A stretch of DNA of 64,000 nt from the NCBI RefSeq assembly GCF_005796185.1, contig NZ_VAHM01000006.1, positions 62,001 through 126,000 of the forward strand, given 5' to 3'. A model generated the notes under the pieces. That model did no database searches and was not told where the DNA came from. It worked only from the letters and a program-made list of their open reading frames with translations. Position 1 is the first letter of the stretch. Each line of letters starts with the position of its first letter. Below are positions 43,627 through 52,185 of this stretch, one piece after another. Source of the DNA: Pseudarthrobacter sp. NamB4 (GTDB lineage: Bacteria; Actinomycetota; Actinomycetes; Actinomycetales; Micrococcaceae). The position numbers and the translations under genes were made by a program.

Positions 43627-45009
43627 TTGTCAATCGCGCATCTGGACCCGGTCGAAGCAACCCGAGGATCGGACGCGAGCCGGAAGCCTCCGCAGGACAT
43701 CGCCGCGGAGCAGTCCGTGCTGGGCGGCATGATGTTGTCAAAGGACGCAATCGCGGACGTGGTTGAGATCCTCCGTGGCCAGGACTTCTACCGCCCCGCC
43801 CACGAGACCATTTACGAAGCCATCATCGACCTCTACGGCCGGGGCGAGCCGGCTGACGCCGTTACAGTCTCCGATGAGCTGACTAAACGCGCCGAGATCA
43901 ACAGGATTGGCGGACCTGCGTATCTGCACGAGCTGATCCAGACCGTTCCCACGGCGGCCAACGCCGGATATTACGCCGAGATCGTGGCTGAGCGCGCCGT
44001 CCTGCGCCGCCTGGTCAATGCGGGCACCAAAATCGTCCAGCTGGGATACGGCTCTGACGGCGAGGTGGAGGACCTGGTGAACCAGGCCCAGGCCGAGGTC
44101 TATGCCGTGGCGGAGCGGCGGACCGCCGAGGATTATGTGGTCCTCAAGGACGTCATGGAGTCCACGGTGGACGAGATCGAGGCGTCCGGCCACCGGGGTG
44201 AGGGCATGACCGGCGTTCCCACGGGCTTTTACGAGCTTGACGAGCTGACTCACGGTCTCCACCCGGGCCAGATGATTGTCATTGCGGCCCGTCCCGCTGT
44301 AGGTAAGTCCACGTTCGCCCTGGACTTTGCCCGCTCCGCGGCCATCAAGAACAACCTGTCCACGGTGATGTTCTCGCTGGAAATGGGCCGCAATGAAATT
44401 GCCATGCGCCTTCTGTCCGCAGAGGCGACCATCGGCCTGCAGGACCTCCGCAAGGGAACTATCAAGGACGAGCAGTGGTCCAAGATTGCCACCACCATGG
44501 GCCGCATGAACGATGCCCCGCTGTTCATCGACGACAGTCCCAACATGTCGCTGATGGAAATCCGAGCCAAGTGCCGCCGCCTGAAGCAGCAGCATGACCT
44601 CAAGCTCGTTATCCTCGACTACCTTCAGCTGATGAGCTCGGGCAAGAAGGTGGAGTCGCGCCAGCAGGAAGTCTCCGAGTTTTCGCGTGCGCTGAAACTG
44701 CTGGCAAAGGAGCTGCAGGTTCCCGTTATTGCGCTGTCGCAGCTGAACCGTGGCTCGGAACAGCGCCAGGACAAGCGCCCCATGGTCTCGGACCTTCGTG
44801 AATCCGGTTCCATCGAGCAGGACGCCGATATGGTCATCCTGCTCCACCGCGAGGACGTCTACGACAAGGAGTCACCGCGGGCGGGTGAAGCCGACATCCT
44901 GGTGGCCAAGCACCGTAACGGCCCCACCAAGGACATCGTGGTGGCCTTCCAGGGCCACTACTCCCGGTTTGCCAACATGGCGGCCGACGCCGGCGGGGGC
45001 GGTTTCTAG
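43627..45009 (+). CDS. dnaB: Replicative DNA helicase DnaB
   Basis: A 460-residue hexameric helicase. The N-terminal domain has DIAAEQSVLGGMMLSKDAIA. The RecA-like domain has Walker A ARPAVGKSTFALDFAR (Lys227), H2/Walker B LKLVILDYLQLMSS, and the motor loop SDLRESGSIEQDADMVI. The start is TTG 43627, preceded by GGAGG 8 nt upstream. It is loaded at the origin and unwinds DNA at the fork. The length matches an intein-free DnaB; no insertion is seen at the P-loop, where actinobacterial inteins often sit. Confidence 0.98.
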   Translation: MSIAHLDPVEATRGSDASRKPPQDIAAEQSVLGGMMLSKDAIADVVEILRGQDFYRPAHETIYEAIIDLYGRGEPADAVTVSDELTKRAEINRIGGPAYLHELIQTVPTAANAGYYAEIVAERAVLRRLVNAGTKIVQLGYGSDGEVEDLVNQAQAEVYAVAERRTAEDYVVLKDVMESTVDEIEASGHRGEGMTGVPTGFYELDELTHGLHPGQMIVIAARPAVGKSTFALDFARSAAIKNNLSTVMFSLEMGRNEIAMRLLSAEATIGLQDLRKGTIKDEQWSKIATTMGRMNDAPLFIDDSPNMSLMEIRAKCRRLKQQHDLKLVILDYLQLMSSGKKVESRQQEVSEFSRALKLLAKELQVPVIALSQLNRGSEQRQDKRPMVSDLRESGSIEQDADMVILLHREDVYDKESPRAGEADILVAKHRNGPTKDIVVAFQGHYSRFANMAADAGGGGF

Positions 45010-45022
45010 GGGCGTCTGGCGC

Positions 45023-46027
45023 TCAGTCTCCGGCCGATCCAGGCGCGCGGCCTGCTGAAGCCTGCGTGAGCAGATGGTTCGGCAGGCGGTTGCCGGGAGC
45101 GGTCCCCCGGATCTCCAGAAGCTCCCGGGCATGGGCGTGCAGCCGCTTGTCCTCCTCGCTGACCGGCACCCAGGCGGGGACGGGCACGGAGTTGCCCTCG
45201 TCGTCGCGCGCCACCATGACCGTGAGGCAGTAGGTGGTGAGGTCCATCTCCCGGCTCTTGGGGTCCCCCGAGCGGACATGGACGGCAATGTGCATCCCCT
45301 TGGTCCCGGTGTAGACCAAGCGCGCTTCCACCTCAACCACGTGGCCGATCAGCAGCGGCCGGTAGAACCGGACTCCGCCGGAGAACACTGCCACGGTATC
45401 CATGCCGCAGTAGCGCGAGGCGCACACGTAGGCGGCCTCGTCGATCCACTTCATGACGATTCCGCCGTGCACTTTACCGCCCCAATTCACGTCAGTGGGC
45501 GCAGCCATGAAGCGCAGCGTCACCCGCTCGGCCGTGCCGGCGTCAGTGTATTCCTGCCGGTTCATAGCTTCGACGATCTGCTCGCGGACCCTGATCCGCG
45601 CCAGTGCATGGTCCCGCTCCTCAATCTCCCCCACCGTCACCGGCTCGAACTGCTTGACCGGGATCGGCTTCCCGTCGTCGCCAACCGCCACGAAAATGAC
45701 CATGCACTGGCTCCGCATGGTTGCGGGGCCCCCCTTGGGGTCCCCGGAGGAAACCACGGTGCGGATATGCATTGAGGAGCGTCCTGTGTAGACGATGGTG
45801 GCCTCTACCTCCACCATGTCGCCGCTGTTGACGGGATCCGCGAAATGGATGTTGCCCACGTAGGCCGTGACGCAGTATGACTTGGCCCAGCCGACTGCTG
45901 CCGCATATGCGGCCTTGTCCACCCACTCCAGCACGGTTCCGGCATCCACGGAGCCGCTGTGGCCCACGTCCATGGGGGCGGCCAGGAAGCGAAGGGTGAC
46001 GGAATTGGGGGTATGGGTCTCGGTCAT
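45023..46027 (-). CDS. Acyl-CoA thioesterase with two hotdog domains
   Basis: A 334-residue cytosolic enzyme made of two BFIT/Acot-type hotdog repeats. The first has LRFLAAPMDVGHSGSVDAGT and the second LRFMAAPTDVNWGGKVHGGI, each with an Asp/Asn near the HG-type active site. It hydrolyses acyl-CoA. ATG 46027 directly follows the -10-like TATGAT, so the upstream frame to 46117 is not used. It converges with dnaB, with stops 13 nt apart. Confidence 0.88.
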   Translation of the reverse strand: MTETHTPNSVTLRFLAAPMDVGHSGSVDAGTVLEWVDKAAYAAAVGWAKSYCVTAYVGNIHFADPVNSGDMVEVEATIVYTGRSSMHIRTVVSSGDPKGGPATMRSQCMVIFVAVGDDGKPIPVKQFEPVTVGEIEERDHALARIRVREQIVEAMNRQEYTDAGTAERVTLRFMAAPTDVNWGGKVHGGIVMKWIDEAAYVCASRYCGMDTVAVFSGGVRFYRPLLIGHVVEVEARLVYTGTKGMHIAVHVRSGDPKSREMDLTTYCLTVMVARDDEGNSVPVPAWVPVSEEDKRLHAHARELLEIRGTAPGNRLPNHLLTQASAGRAPGSAGD

Positions 46028-46033
46028 GCTGCG

Positions 46034-46039
46034 ATCATA
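46034..46039 (-). promoter_or_regulatory. -10 box for leaderless thioesterase gene
   Basis: On the minus strand TATGAT lies 6 nt before ATG 46027, with no ribosome-binding site between. Confidence 0.5.
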
Positions 46040-46144
46040 CTGAGGCGCAGTGTTACCGGCGGGTTGGAGAGTCAAGACTGGCAGCACCGTTCCTGCCCAG
46101 GACACTGCCCCGCCCACCGGGCGGCGGACGGGGCAGTGGAACCG

Positions 46145-46860
46145 TCAGCGGTGTTGGTCGGCGGTGGTGTAAACGATGTGCGGCTGGGCCGGCAGCTCCA
46201 TTCCTTCCCAGATATGGAAGCCGGGGTGCGGCGGCTGGTTGTACGAGATGTTCTCACGTGCAACCGAGAGGCGGTACACGGGATCATGCATCAGTGTCCG
46301 CAGCCGGAGCTCCGTGCCCGCGGTGGTTGTGTAGATCCGCAGCGCGCCCGCATGGCGGGAGTCGTTGTCGGCGGCAGCTGCGCGTCCCGTGTCCTTGGCG
46401 GCCGGGATGCTCCAGATTGCTTTACCGGTCCGTGAGTCGCGGAAAGTTGCACCCCTGTTGCCGCTCGATCCCATGTCCTCGTGGGCGGCGAAGGTCTTCC
46501 AGCCCGGGGCGGGAAGGATCCAGGTCGCTCGTGTGGATGGCGTCGCCATGGCCAAGACCGGTGTCGTACAGCGGCTTGCCGTTGTCATCGATGCTCAAGG
46601 AGCCGAAGACCAACTCGTCCTTGCCGTCCGCATCCACATCCGCTACTGACAGGTTGTGGTTGCCCTGGCCCCGGTACTGGGCGCCGGCAGCATCGGAACC
46701 GAGATTTAGCGCTTGGTGATCTTGCCGCCCACCATCTCGTACGTGGCCAGCACGGTCCGTGTGTAACAGCCTCGGCTGAACATCATGGACGGGGGTTCGC
46801 CGTCCAGGTATGCCACGGCCGCCAGGAAGCGGTCCAGACGGGTGGCGTCACGGCGATTTC
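46145..46860 (-). pseudogene. Broken PL11-family rhamnogalacturonan lyase
   Basis: Pieces in three frames match one protein. ATRLDRFLAAVAYLDGEPPS and FSRGCYTRTVLATYEMVGGK come first (to about 46710), then LSVADVDADGKDELVFGSLS with YDTGLGHGDAIHTSDLDPSR (to about 46510), then DPVYRLSVARENISYNQPPH near the C-terminus. The N-terminal half is missing. A stop codon and two frame changes separate the pieces. About 80 residues are also missing between RAAAADNDSRHAG and ALRIYTTTAG. PL11 enzymes cut pectin, so this is a lost plant-polymer function. Confidence 0.75.
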
Positions 46861-46955
46861 ATGTATGGAGGTACCGGCGGGCGGCTGGGGGGTCAGTTGA
46901 AACGCCGACGGCGGCCGGGCATCGAGGGGCCAGGCCGCCGTTAAGCAGTAGTTGG

Positions 46956-47390
46956 CTAGGCCAGCGCCGCAAGCTTGGAGTTGCGGCGGCCGAAGAGAGT
47001 GTAGTCCACGGACAGGCGGCCGGCGCCGGTAAGGGCCAGGGCGAAGGCCGCGGCGGCGAAAAGCAGCACCAGCTCGTAGCCGCCATTGGCGGCGAAGACG
47101 CCGGCGGAGGCGTGCACCAGGAACAGGGCTCCCAGCATGTCCACGGCCAGGAGGGCGGCGACTACCCGGGTCAGGATCCCCAGGATCAGGGCGACGCCCC
47201 CTGCCAGTTCCAGTACGGCAACCGCAGGCGCCGCTATTTCTGCTGCCGGCACACCCATCTTGGCGAACGACGCCTGGGTGCCCGCGATGGTCCATTCGTT
47301 GAACTTCTGCCAGCCGTGGGCTGCGAAGAGGAAGCCCAGGACAATCCGGAGGGCGGTGATGGCGGTGGTGGTAAGTCGTGACTGGTTCAT
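46956..47390 (-). CDS. DoxX-family membrane protein
   Basis: A 144-residue protein with four membrane helices. ALRIVLGFLFAAHGWQKFNE at the N-terminus and VLELAGGVALILGILTRVVA are typical of the DoxX/DoxD-like family, which is linked to redox and thiol stress in Actinobacteria but has no defined catalytic role here. The ATG lies at 47390. A near-palindrome at 47412-47429 upstream may bind its regulator. Confidence 0.88.
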   Translation of the reverse strand: MNQSRLTTTAITALRIVLGFLFAAHGWQKFNEWTIAGTQASFAKMGVPAAEIAAPAVAVLELAGGVALILGILTRVVAALLAVDMLGALFLVHASAGVFAANGGYELVLLFAAAAFALALTGAGRLSVDYTLFGRRNSKLAALA

Positions 47391-47411
47391 GGTTCAAGTC
47401 TCGCGGATAAA

Positions 47412-47429
47412 TAGTTGAAGTGTCAACCA
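47412..47429. promoter_or_regulatory. Imperfect 18-bp palindrome upstream of DoxX gene
   Basis: TAGTTGA (47412-47418) and TCAACCA (47423-47429) match at 6 of 7 positions around a 4-nt spacer. On the minus strand it overlaps TTGACA, a good -35 hexamer, so a bound MarR/HxlR-type repressor would block it. No clear -10 was found. Confidence 0.4.
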
Positions 47430-47485
47430 ATAGCGTCATAATGTGTTCCTTGTCATGCGCAGGCGGCTGCCGGCATGAGGGCGGT

Positions 47486-47491
47486 TAGGCT
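47486..47491 (+). promoter_or_regulatory. -10 box for leaderless MATE gene
   Basis: TAGGCT lies 7 nt before GTG 47499. This decides between that start and ATG 47475, which lies upstream of the box. Confidence 0.5.
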
Positions 47492-47498
47492 GGGCATC

Positions 47499-48851
47499 GT
47501 GCCCCACTTGCCTGCCCCCGCTGCTGCTGCGCCCGCCAAGGGACATGGCCGCGAAATCCTCCGGCTGGCCATCCCTGCCTTAGGTGCGCTGGTGGCTGAA
47601 CCGCTGTTCCTCCTCGCCGACTCGGCCATTGTGGGCCACCTTGGCGTTGCGCAACTGGCCGGCGTCGGCCTGGCGTCCGCCGTGCTGCACACCGCCGTCG
47701 GACTGATGGTCTTCCTGGCGTACTCCACAACACCTGCCGTTGCCCGCGCTGTCGGTAACGGCCAGCTGGGCAAGGCCCTGGCGGCGGGGCGCGACGGCGT
47801 GTGGCTGGCTCTGCTGCTCGGCATGGTCCTGGCGGTGGCCGGCTTCGTAGCTGCCGACCCCCTCATCGGCCTTTTGGGAGCGGAGGGTGAGGTCCGCACC
47901 TTCGCCGCCGACTATCTCCGCTGGTCCATGCCCGGGCTGGTGGCCATGCTCCTCATTTTCGCCGGCACCGGCCTCCTCCGCGGCCTCCAGGACACCCGCA
48001 CTCCACTGGTGGTGGCCACGGCCGGCTTTGGCCTGAACATCGTCCTGAACCTGTGGCTGGTCTACGGGCTCGGATGGTCCGTCACCGGTTCGGCGGTGGG
48101 CACCAGTTTGGCCCAGTGGGCCATGGCTGGCGTCTACCTGGTCATCGTGAGGCGCAACGCTGCCGGATATGGAGTGGGCGTGCTTCCCAGCTGGCGGGGC
48201 ATGCGCAGCATGGCCAGGGTGGGCTCATGGCTAATGCTGCGCACCCTCAGTCTCCGTGTTGCGATCCTGGCCACAGTGCTGGTGGCCACCGCGCAAGGGG
48301 CCGTCAACCTTGCCGCCCACCAGCTGGCCATGACCATTTTTTCCTTCCTGGCCTTTGCCCTGGATGCCTTGGCCATCGCGGCCCAGGCGCTGATCGGCAG
48401 GGAGTTGGGGGCCTCGAACCCTGTCAAGGCCCGGGTTCTGACCCGGACCATGATCCGGTGGGGAGCTGGCTTCGGCGTTGTGACGGGGGCCCTCCTGGCT
48501 GTGGCCGCCCCCTGGGCCGGCGCGATTTTCACCTCCGATCCCGAGGTGCAGCGCGTCCTGACCCTTGCCCTGTGGATCCTCGCCGCAGGCCAGCCCATAG
48601 CCGGCTATGTCTTCGTGCTGGACGGCGTCTTGATCGGTGCCGGGGACGCAAAGTACCTGGCCCTGGCCGGAGTGGTCAACCTCGCTGCCTATCTGCCGTT
48701 GTTGGCAGCGGTGGCGCTCTCGAATGCCTCAGGCGGGCCCGGACTCGGGGGGCTGTGGGCGGTCTTTGCCTTGGGCTACATGGCCGCCCGCGCCGTAACC
48801 CTTGGCCTCCGCGCCAGGTCCGACCGATGGATGGTGCTCGGTTCGGCGTAG
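47499..48851 (+). CDS. MATE-family efflux transporter (DinF-like)
   Basis: A 450-residue protein with 12 hydrophobic helices. ILRLAIPALGALVAEPLFLL and DSAIVGHLGVAQLAGVGLAS match the DinF branch of MATE exporters, and the second half repeats this (NLAAHQLAMTIFSFLAFALD). It should export drugs or metabolites in exchange for Na+ or H+. The GTG start at 47499 is favoured by the -10 box; starting at 47475 would add eight residues. Confidence 0.9.
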   Translation: MPHLPAPAAAAPAKGHGREILRLAIPALGALVAEPLFLLADSAIVGHLGVAQLAGVGLASAVLHTAVGLMVFLAYSTTPAVARAVGNGQLGKALAAGRDGVWLALLLGMVLAVAGFVAADPLIGLLGAEGEVRTFAADYLRWSMPGLVAMLLIFAGTGLLRGLQDTRTPLVVATAGFGLNIVLNLWLVYGLGWSVTGSAVGTSLAQWAMAGVYLVIVRRNAAGYGVGVLPSWRGMRSMARVGSWLMLRTLSLRVAILATVLVATAQGAVNLAAHQLAMTIFSFLAFALDALAIAAQALIGRELGASNPVKARVLTRTMIRWGAGFGVVTGALLAVAAPWAGAIFTSDPEVQRVLTLALWILAAGQPIAGYVFVLDGVLIGAGDAKYLALAGVVNLAAYLPLLAAVALSNASGGPGLGGLWAVFALGYMAARAVTLGLRARSDRWMVLGSA

Positions 48852-48956
48852 GGCCAGCAGACCAGGCCCACCGCCTCAGCCGTGCACCACATGCAAGCCG
48901 GGGCCGAGCAGGAGCGGCGGGGCAGGAGCGAAGTTCTTCGCGGCACCCACCGCCAC

Positions 48957-48962
48957 TAAACT
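48957..48962 (+). promoter_or_regulatory. -10 box for leaderless membrane protein gene
   Basis: TAAACT lies 6 nt before GTG 48969. A second TAAACT at 49557-49562, over the stop codon of this gene, may serve the next gene. Confidence 0.5.
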
Positions 48963-48968
48963 GGTTTG

Positions 48969-49559
48969 GTGACGCAACCAAGGACACCAGCAGGAACTGC
49001 TTCCGATTCCCGGCCCCGGCCTGACCTCTGGAAGCCCGTCCTGCTGCGCGCCGTGGCAGCCCTGCTGTTCGGCGCCGTAACCATCTTCTGGGCTGCTCCA
49101 TCCGTAGAGGTCATGGGCTGGGCCGGGGGGCTCTACCTGCTGTCCACCGGCGTGCTCCTGCTCCGCGGCATTCCGGCAACTGGATTCCAGCGGGACGCCG
49201 CGCCGGGCAAGATGCTGTCCGCGGCGGGCGCCGTGCTTGCCGGGGCCGGGCTGTCTGCGGTGCTGCTCCACGGGGACCTGCTGTTCGGCGTGGTTGCGGC
49301 TGTGGGCCTGGGTGTTGCGGGGGCGCTGGAGCTTTTCTGTGGACTGACGCTGCGGGGCCGCCATGTGCTGGCGCGGGACTGGATCACCTCCGGCGCCATA
49401 GGCCTTGGCACCGCTGCCATCCTGCCGTTCTTCATCCACCTGGGGGCGCACGCCCTGCTGGGAGTGGTTGGCGGAGGAGCGATTATCTCCGGTGTCCTGT
49501 GGGTCCTCTCCGGACTGACGCTTCGGCACGATGCCCGCAGGACCGCGCAAACCCCGTAA
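48969..49559 (+). CDS. HdeD/DUF308-like membrane protein
   Basis: A 196-residue protein with a hydrophilic N-terminus and about six short membrane helices in pairs (LLRAVAALLFGAVTIFWAAP; GLYLLSTGVLLLRG). This layout resembles HdeD-like DUF308 proteins of unknown biochemical role. GTG 48969 is chosen for its -10 box. Confidence 0.6.
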   Translation: MTQPRTPAGTASDSRPRPDLWKPVLLRAVAALLFGAVTIFWAAPSVEVMGWAGGLYLLSTGVLLLRGIPATGFQRDAAPGKMLSAAGAVLAGAGLSAVLLHGDLLFGVVAAVGLGVAGALELFCGLTLRGRHVLARDWITSGAIGLGTAAILPFFIHLGAHALLGVVGGGAIISGVLWVLSGLTLRHDARRTAQTP

Positions 49560-49661
49560 ACTAGGAGAGCGCGGTTCTACTCCTTGTAGAAAATTTGGCC
49601 GGGCAAACACCGCAACACGTAAACCAGGCCGGCCCCGTGCCGCCTGCAGGGAGGAATTACC

Positions 49662-50021
49662 GTGGCAGACCAGCATCCAGGAAAACCGCGCGATCTGCGG
49701 GCCTCGGTGAAGGGCCCGCTGATGTTCTCCGCGTTCTTTGCCGTGATCGCCTTCGTGGCCGTCCTGATCTTCGCCTCCGGTGGCAGTGCACGTGCGCCCC
49801 GTTTCGACCTGGCCTTCACCTCCGCCGGCATCGCGTTCATCGTCACCCTCGTGATTGCCGCGATGCTGTCCATGAGCTACAAGGACAACGCTGAGCACCT
49901 GGGCAAAGGATCCGGCGTAAACCTCAGTTCGGCACGGAAACCCACTCGCGGGTTTGGGCCTGCACGGCCGCAGGATCCGCCTTCCCCGGCCGACGGTCCG
50001 GATGCCCGGAGCGGCCACTAG
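49662..50021 (+). CDS. Small two-helix membrane protein
   Basis: A 119-residue protein with two membrane segments (PLMFSAFFAVIAFVAVLIFA and AFTSAGIAFIVTLVIAAMLS) and a Pro/Ser-rich tail. The GTG start follows a strong GGGAGGAA. It fits a conserved actinobacterial hypothetical protein; no function can be given. Confidence 0.7.
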   Translation: MADQHPGKPRDLRASVKGPLMFSAFFAVIAFVAVLIFASGGSARAPRFDLAFTSAGIAFIVTLVIAAMLSMSYKDNAEHLGKGSGVNLSSARKPTRGFGPARPQDPPSPADGPDARSGH

Positions 50022-50053
50022 CCCCGTCGCTTCACGCGCCGGAACTGACAGCC

Positions 50054-50599
50054 CTACCCGGCGGCCGCCTGGCGTGCCCGGTAAGCAGCGACGTGCGCCC
50101 GGTTGGCGCAGTTGCCGGTGTCGCAGTACCGCTTCGACCGGTTCCGGCTGAGGTCCAGCACCGCTGCGTTGCAGTCCTCTGCCTCACAGCTGCGCATCCG
50201 GTCCATCTCCTTGCCACGGATTACATCGGCCAGTGCCATCGCAGCTTCCGTGCTCATCCTGTGGACCAGGGGAGCTTCCGGTGTGGTGGCGTGGAGGTGC
50301 CAGTCCCACTGGTCGTGCTTGACCAGCTGCGGCAGCGCCCGCGCCTCGCGCAGCAGGCGGTTCACCGTCTGGACCGCGGCATCTTCATCCGCCGTCCATA
50401 GTTCTGCGAGCTGTTGGCGCAGCTGACGCACGCTTGCCAGCTCCTGCCCGTCCCGGGTGCGGGAACCGCTGAAGCCCTCGGCCGCCAGGAACCTGTCCAG
50501 GTCTTCCGGGGTGGCCAGCGCTTCGCTTCCGTTCGCCGCTGAATTGATCAGATTCACCACAGTGCGCAGCGCCACCTCGGTGTCAGGGGCAAAAACCAT
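50054..50599 (-). CDS. ABATE/CGNR zinc-finger transcriptional regulator
   Basis: A 181-residue protein. The N-terminal ~120 residues have the helical ABATE layout (EVALRTVVNLINSA; ELASVRQLRQQL). The C-terminal ~45 residues form a CGNR zinc finger with two Cys pairs (SCEAEDC; YCDTGNCANR) and basic residues. Such proteins bind DNA as likely stress-linked regulators. ATG 50599 follows AAGGAGTC. It is divergent from the DMT transporter, so it may regulate it. Confidence 0.85.
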   Translation of the reverse strand: MVFAPDTEVALRTVVNLINSAANGSEALATPEDLDRFLAAEGFSGSRTRDGQELASVRQLRQQLAELWTADEDAAVQTVNRLLREARALPQLVKHDQWDWHLHATTPEAPLVHRMSTEAAMALADVIRGKEMDRMRSCEAEDCNAAVLDLSRNRSKRYCDTGNCANRAHVAAYRARQAAAG

Positions 50600-50671
50600 C
50601 TTGACTCCTTACAGTTCCATCGCGTACTGTCATGACCATAATCCCACTTTACTCCTGACAGGAGGCGATCA

Positions 50672-51748
50672 ATGTCCGCTGCCGGCAACCGCACGTCCAG
50701 CCAGACGCCCGCGCGCAGGAGCAGTTTCGCCGCCTCCGGCCTGGGGGTGGCGCTGTTCTCCTCCGCTGTCTTCGGCCTGTCCGGATCATTCGCCAAGGCG
50801 CTGCTTGAAACAGGCTGGTCGCCGGGAGCGGCGGTCACTGCCCGGCTCACCGGTGCTGCCCTGATTCTCGCCGTTCCGGCGCTACCCGCTTTGAGGGGGC
50901 GCTGGCACCAGCTCCGGGACAACTGGATGACCATCGTGCTGTTCGGCCTGATAGGGGTGGCAGCCTGCCAGTTGTTCTACTTCAACGCCGTGGCCAGGCT
51001 CTCCGTTGGCGTGGCACTCCTCCTTGAGTACCTCGCCCCCGTGATCATCGTGCTGTGGCTGTGGGCTGCGAGCCGGAAAAGGCCCCGGGCGCTGACTTTC
51101 GGTGGAACGCTGCTCTCGCTGGGCGGCCTGGTCCTGGTCCTGGACCTTACCGGCGCCGTCACTGTGGATCCCGTGGGGGTCCTGTGGGGTGTTGCCGCCG
51201 CGGTGTGCCTCGCCATGTACTTCTTTATCACCGCCAAGGAGAACGACACCCTGCCGCCCATCGTGCTTGCCTCCGGCGGGCTGCTGGTGGGTGCCGCAGT
51301 GATGTGGCTCGCCGCAGCCACGGGGCTTGTGCCCATGGCGTTCAGCACCGGGGACACCAGGCTGGGGCCCTGGGTTACACCATGGTGGGTTTCCCTGGCC
51401 GGGCTGGTGGTCCTGGCAACGGTACTGGCCTACGTGTCCGGGATCATGGCCGCCCGGGCGCTGGGTTCCAAGGTGGCATCCTTTGTGTCATTGACCGAGG
51501 TCCTGTTTGCCGTGATCTGGGCATGGCTTCTGCTCGGTGAGCTGCCAAAGGCCATCCAGCTCCTCGGGGGCGCCCTGATCGTCGGCGGAGTGGTCCTGGT
51601 CCGCCTCGACGAGCTGCGGGGGACGTCGGCCGCGACTGAAGAGGGCGCCGCTGCAGACGCGGCCAAGCCGCCGAGGGCGGGCAAGGGGACGGCACTTCCG
51701 GCGGCGTCACCGCTGGAGCACGCGAACGACGTCGAACCCGTCCCTTAA
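50672..51748 (+). CDS. EamA/DMT-family transporter
   Basis: A 358-residue protein with ten hydrophobic helices in two EamA repeats (ALFSSAVFGLSGSFAKALLE; second copy near LVVLATVLAYVSGIMAARAL). The tail is Ala/Thr-rich. It resembles RhtA/YdcZ-like exporters of amino acids or metabolites. ATG 50672 follows AGGAGG. The divergent CGNR regulator shares the 72-bp space, which contains the palindrome GTCATGAC. Confidence 0.88.
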   Translation: MSAAGNRTSSQTPARRSSFAASGLGVALFSSAVFGLSGSFAKALLETGWSPGAAVTARLTGAALILAVPALPALRGRWHQLRDNWMTIVLFGLIGVAACQLFYFNAVARLSVGVALLLEYLAPVIIVLWLWAASRKRPRALTFGGTLLSLGGLVLVLDLTGAVTVDPVGVLWGVAAAVCLAMYFFITAKENDTLPPIVLASGGLLVGAAVMWLAAATGLVPMAFSTGDTRLGPWVTPWWVSLAGLVVLATVLAYVSGIMAARALGSKVASFVSLTEVLFAVIWAWLLLGELPKAIQLLGGALIVGGVVLVRLDELRGTSAATEEGAAADAAKPPRAGKGTALPAASPLEHANDVEPVP

Positions 51749-51891
51749 GCGGGCCGCCTGGCCTTGGTGCCGCAGCAGGGAGGGCAGAGGAAAAATGCGA
51801 GTGGCCCGGACACCGCCCCTCTGGACAGAGTTGCCGGACCAGGGCTGCCCACACGCTGCAGGAGGGGGTCGATCCCAGGCGGTCCAGAGCC

Positions 51892-51897
51892 TAGCAT
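51892..51897 (+). promoter_or_regulatory. -10 box for leaderless DUF2277 gene
   Basis: TAGCAT lies 6 nt before ATG 51904. Confidence 0.5.
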
Positions 51898-51903
51898 GGC
51901 ACT

Positions 51904-52176
51904 ATGTGCCGGAACATCCGAACCCTCCACAACTTCGAACCGCACGCCACCTCCGAGGAAGTGCACGCCGCCGCACTGCAGTACGTGCGAAAGATCAGTG
52001 GCAGCACCAAGCCGTCCAAGGCGAACCAGGAAGCCTTTGATGAAGCAGTCCACGAGATTGCCCACATCACCCAGCATCTCCTGGATTCCCTGGTCTCACA
52101 GGCCCCGCCCAAGGACCGGGAAGCCGAGGCGGCCAAGGCCAAGACGCGGGCAGCCGTGCGGTACGGCGCAGCCTGA
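51904..52176 (+). CDS. DUF2277 family protein
   Basis: A 90-residue protein starting MCRNIRTLHNFEPHAT, the invariant start of DUF2277. The rest is helical and charged. Function is unknown; the family is widespread in Actinobacteria and Proteobacteria. The ATG is directly after a leaderless -10 box. Confidence 0.88.
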   Translation: MCRNIRTLHNFEPHATSEEVHAAALQYVRKISGSTKPSKANQEAFDEAVHEIAHITQHLLDSLVSQAPPKDREAEAAKAKTRAAVRYGAA

Positions 52177-52185
52177 CGCCTCCGC

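Noticed and set aside
43627..45009. Intein in dnaB
   Set aside because: The protein has normal length and an unbroken P-loop region.
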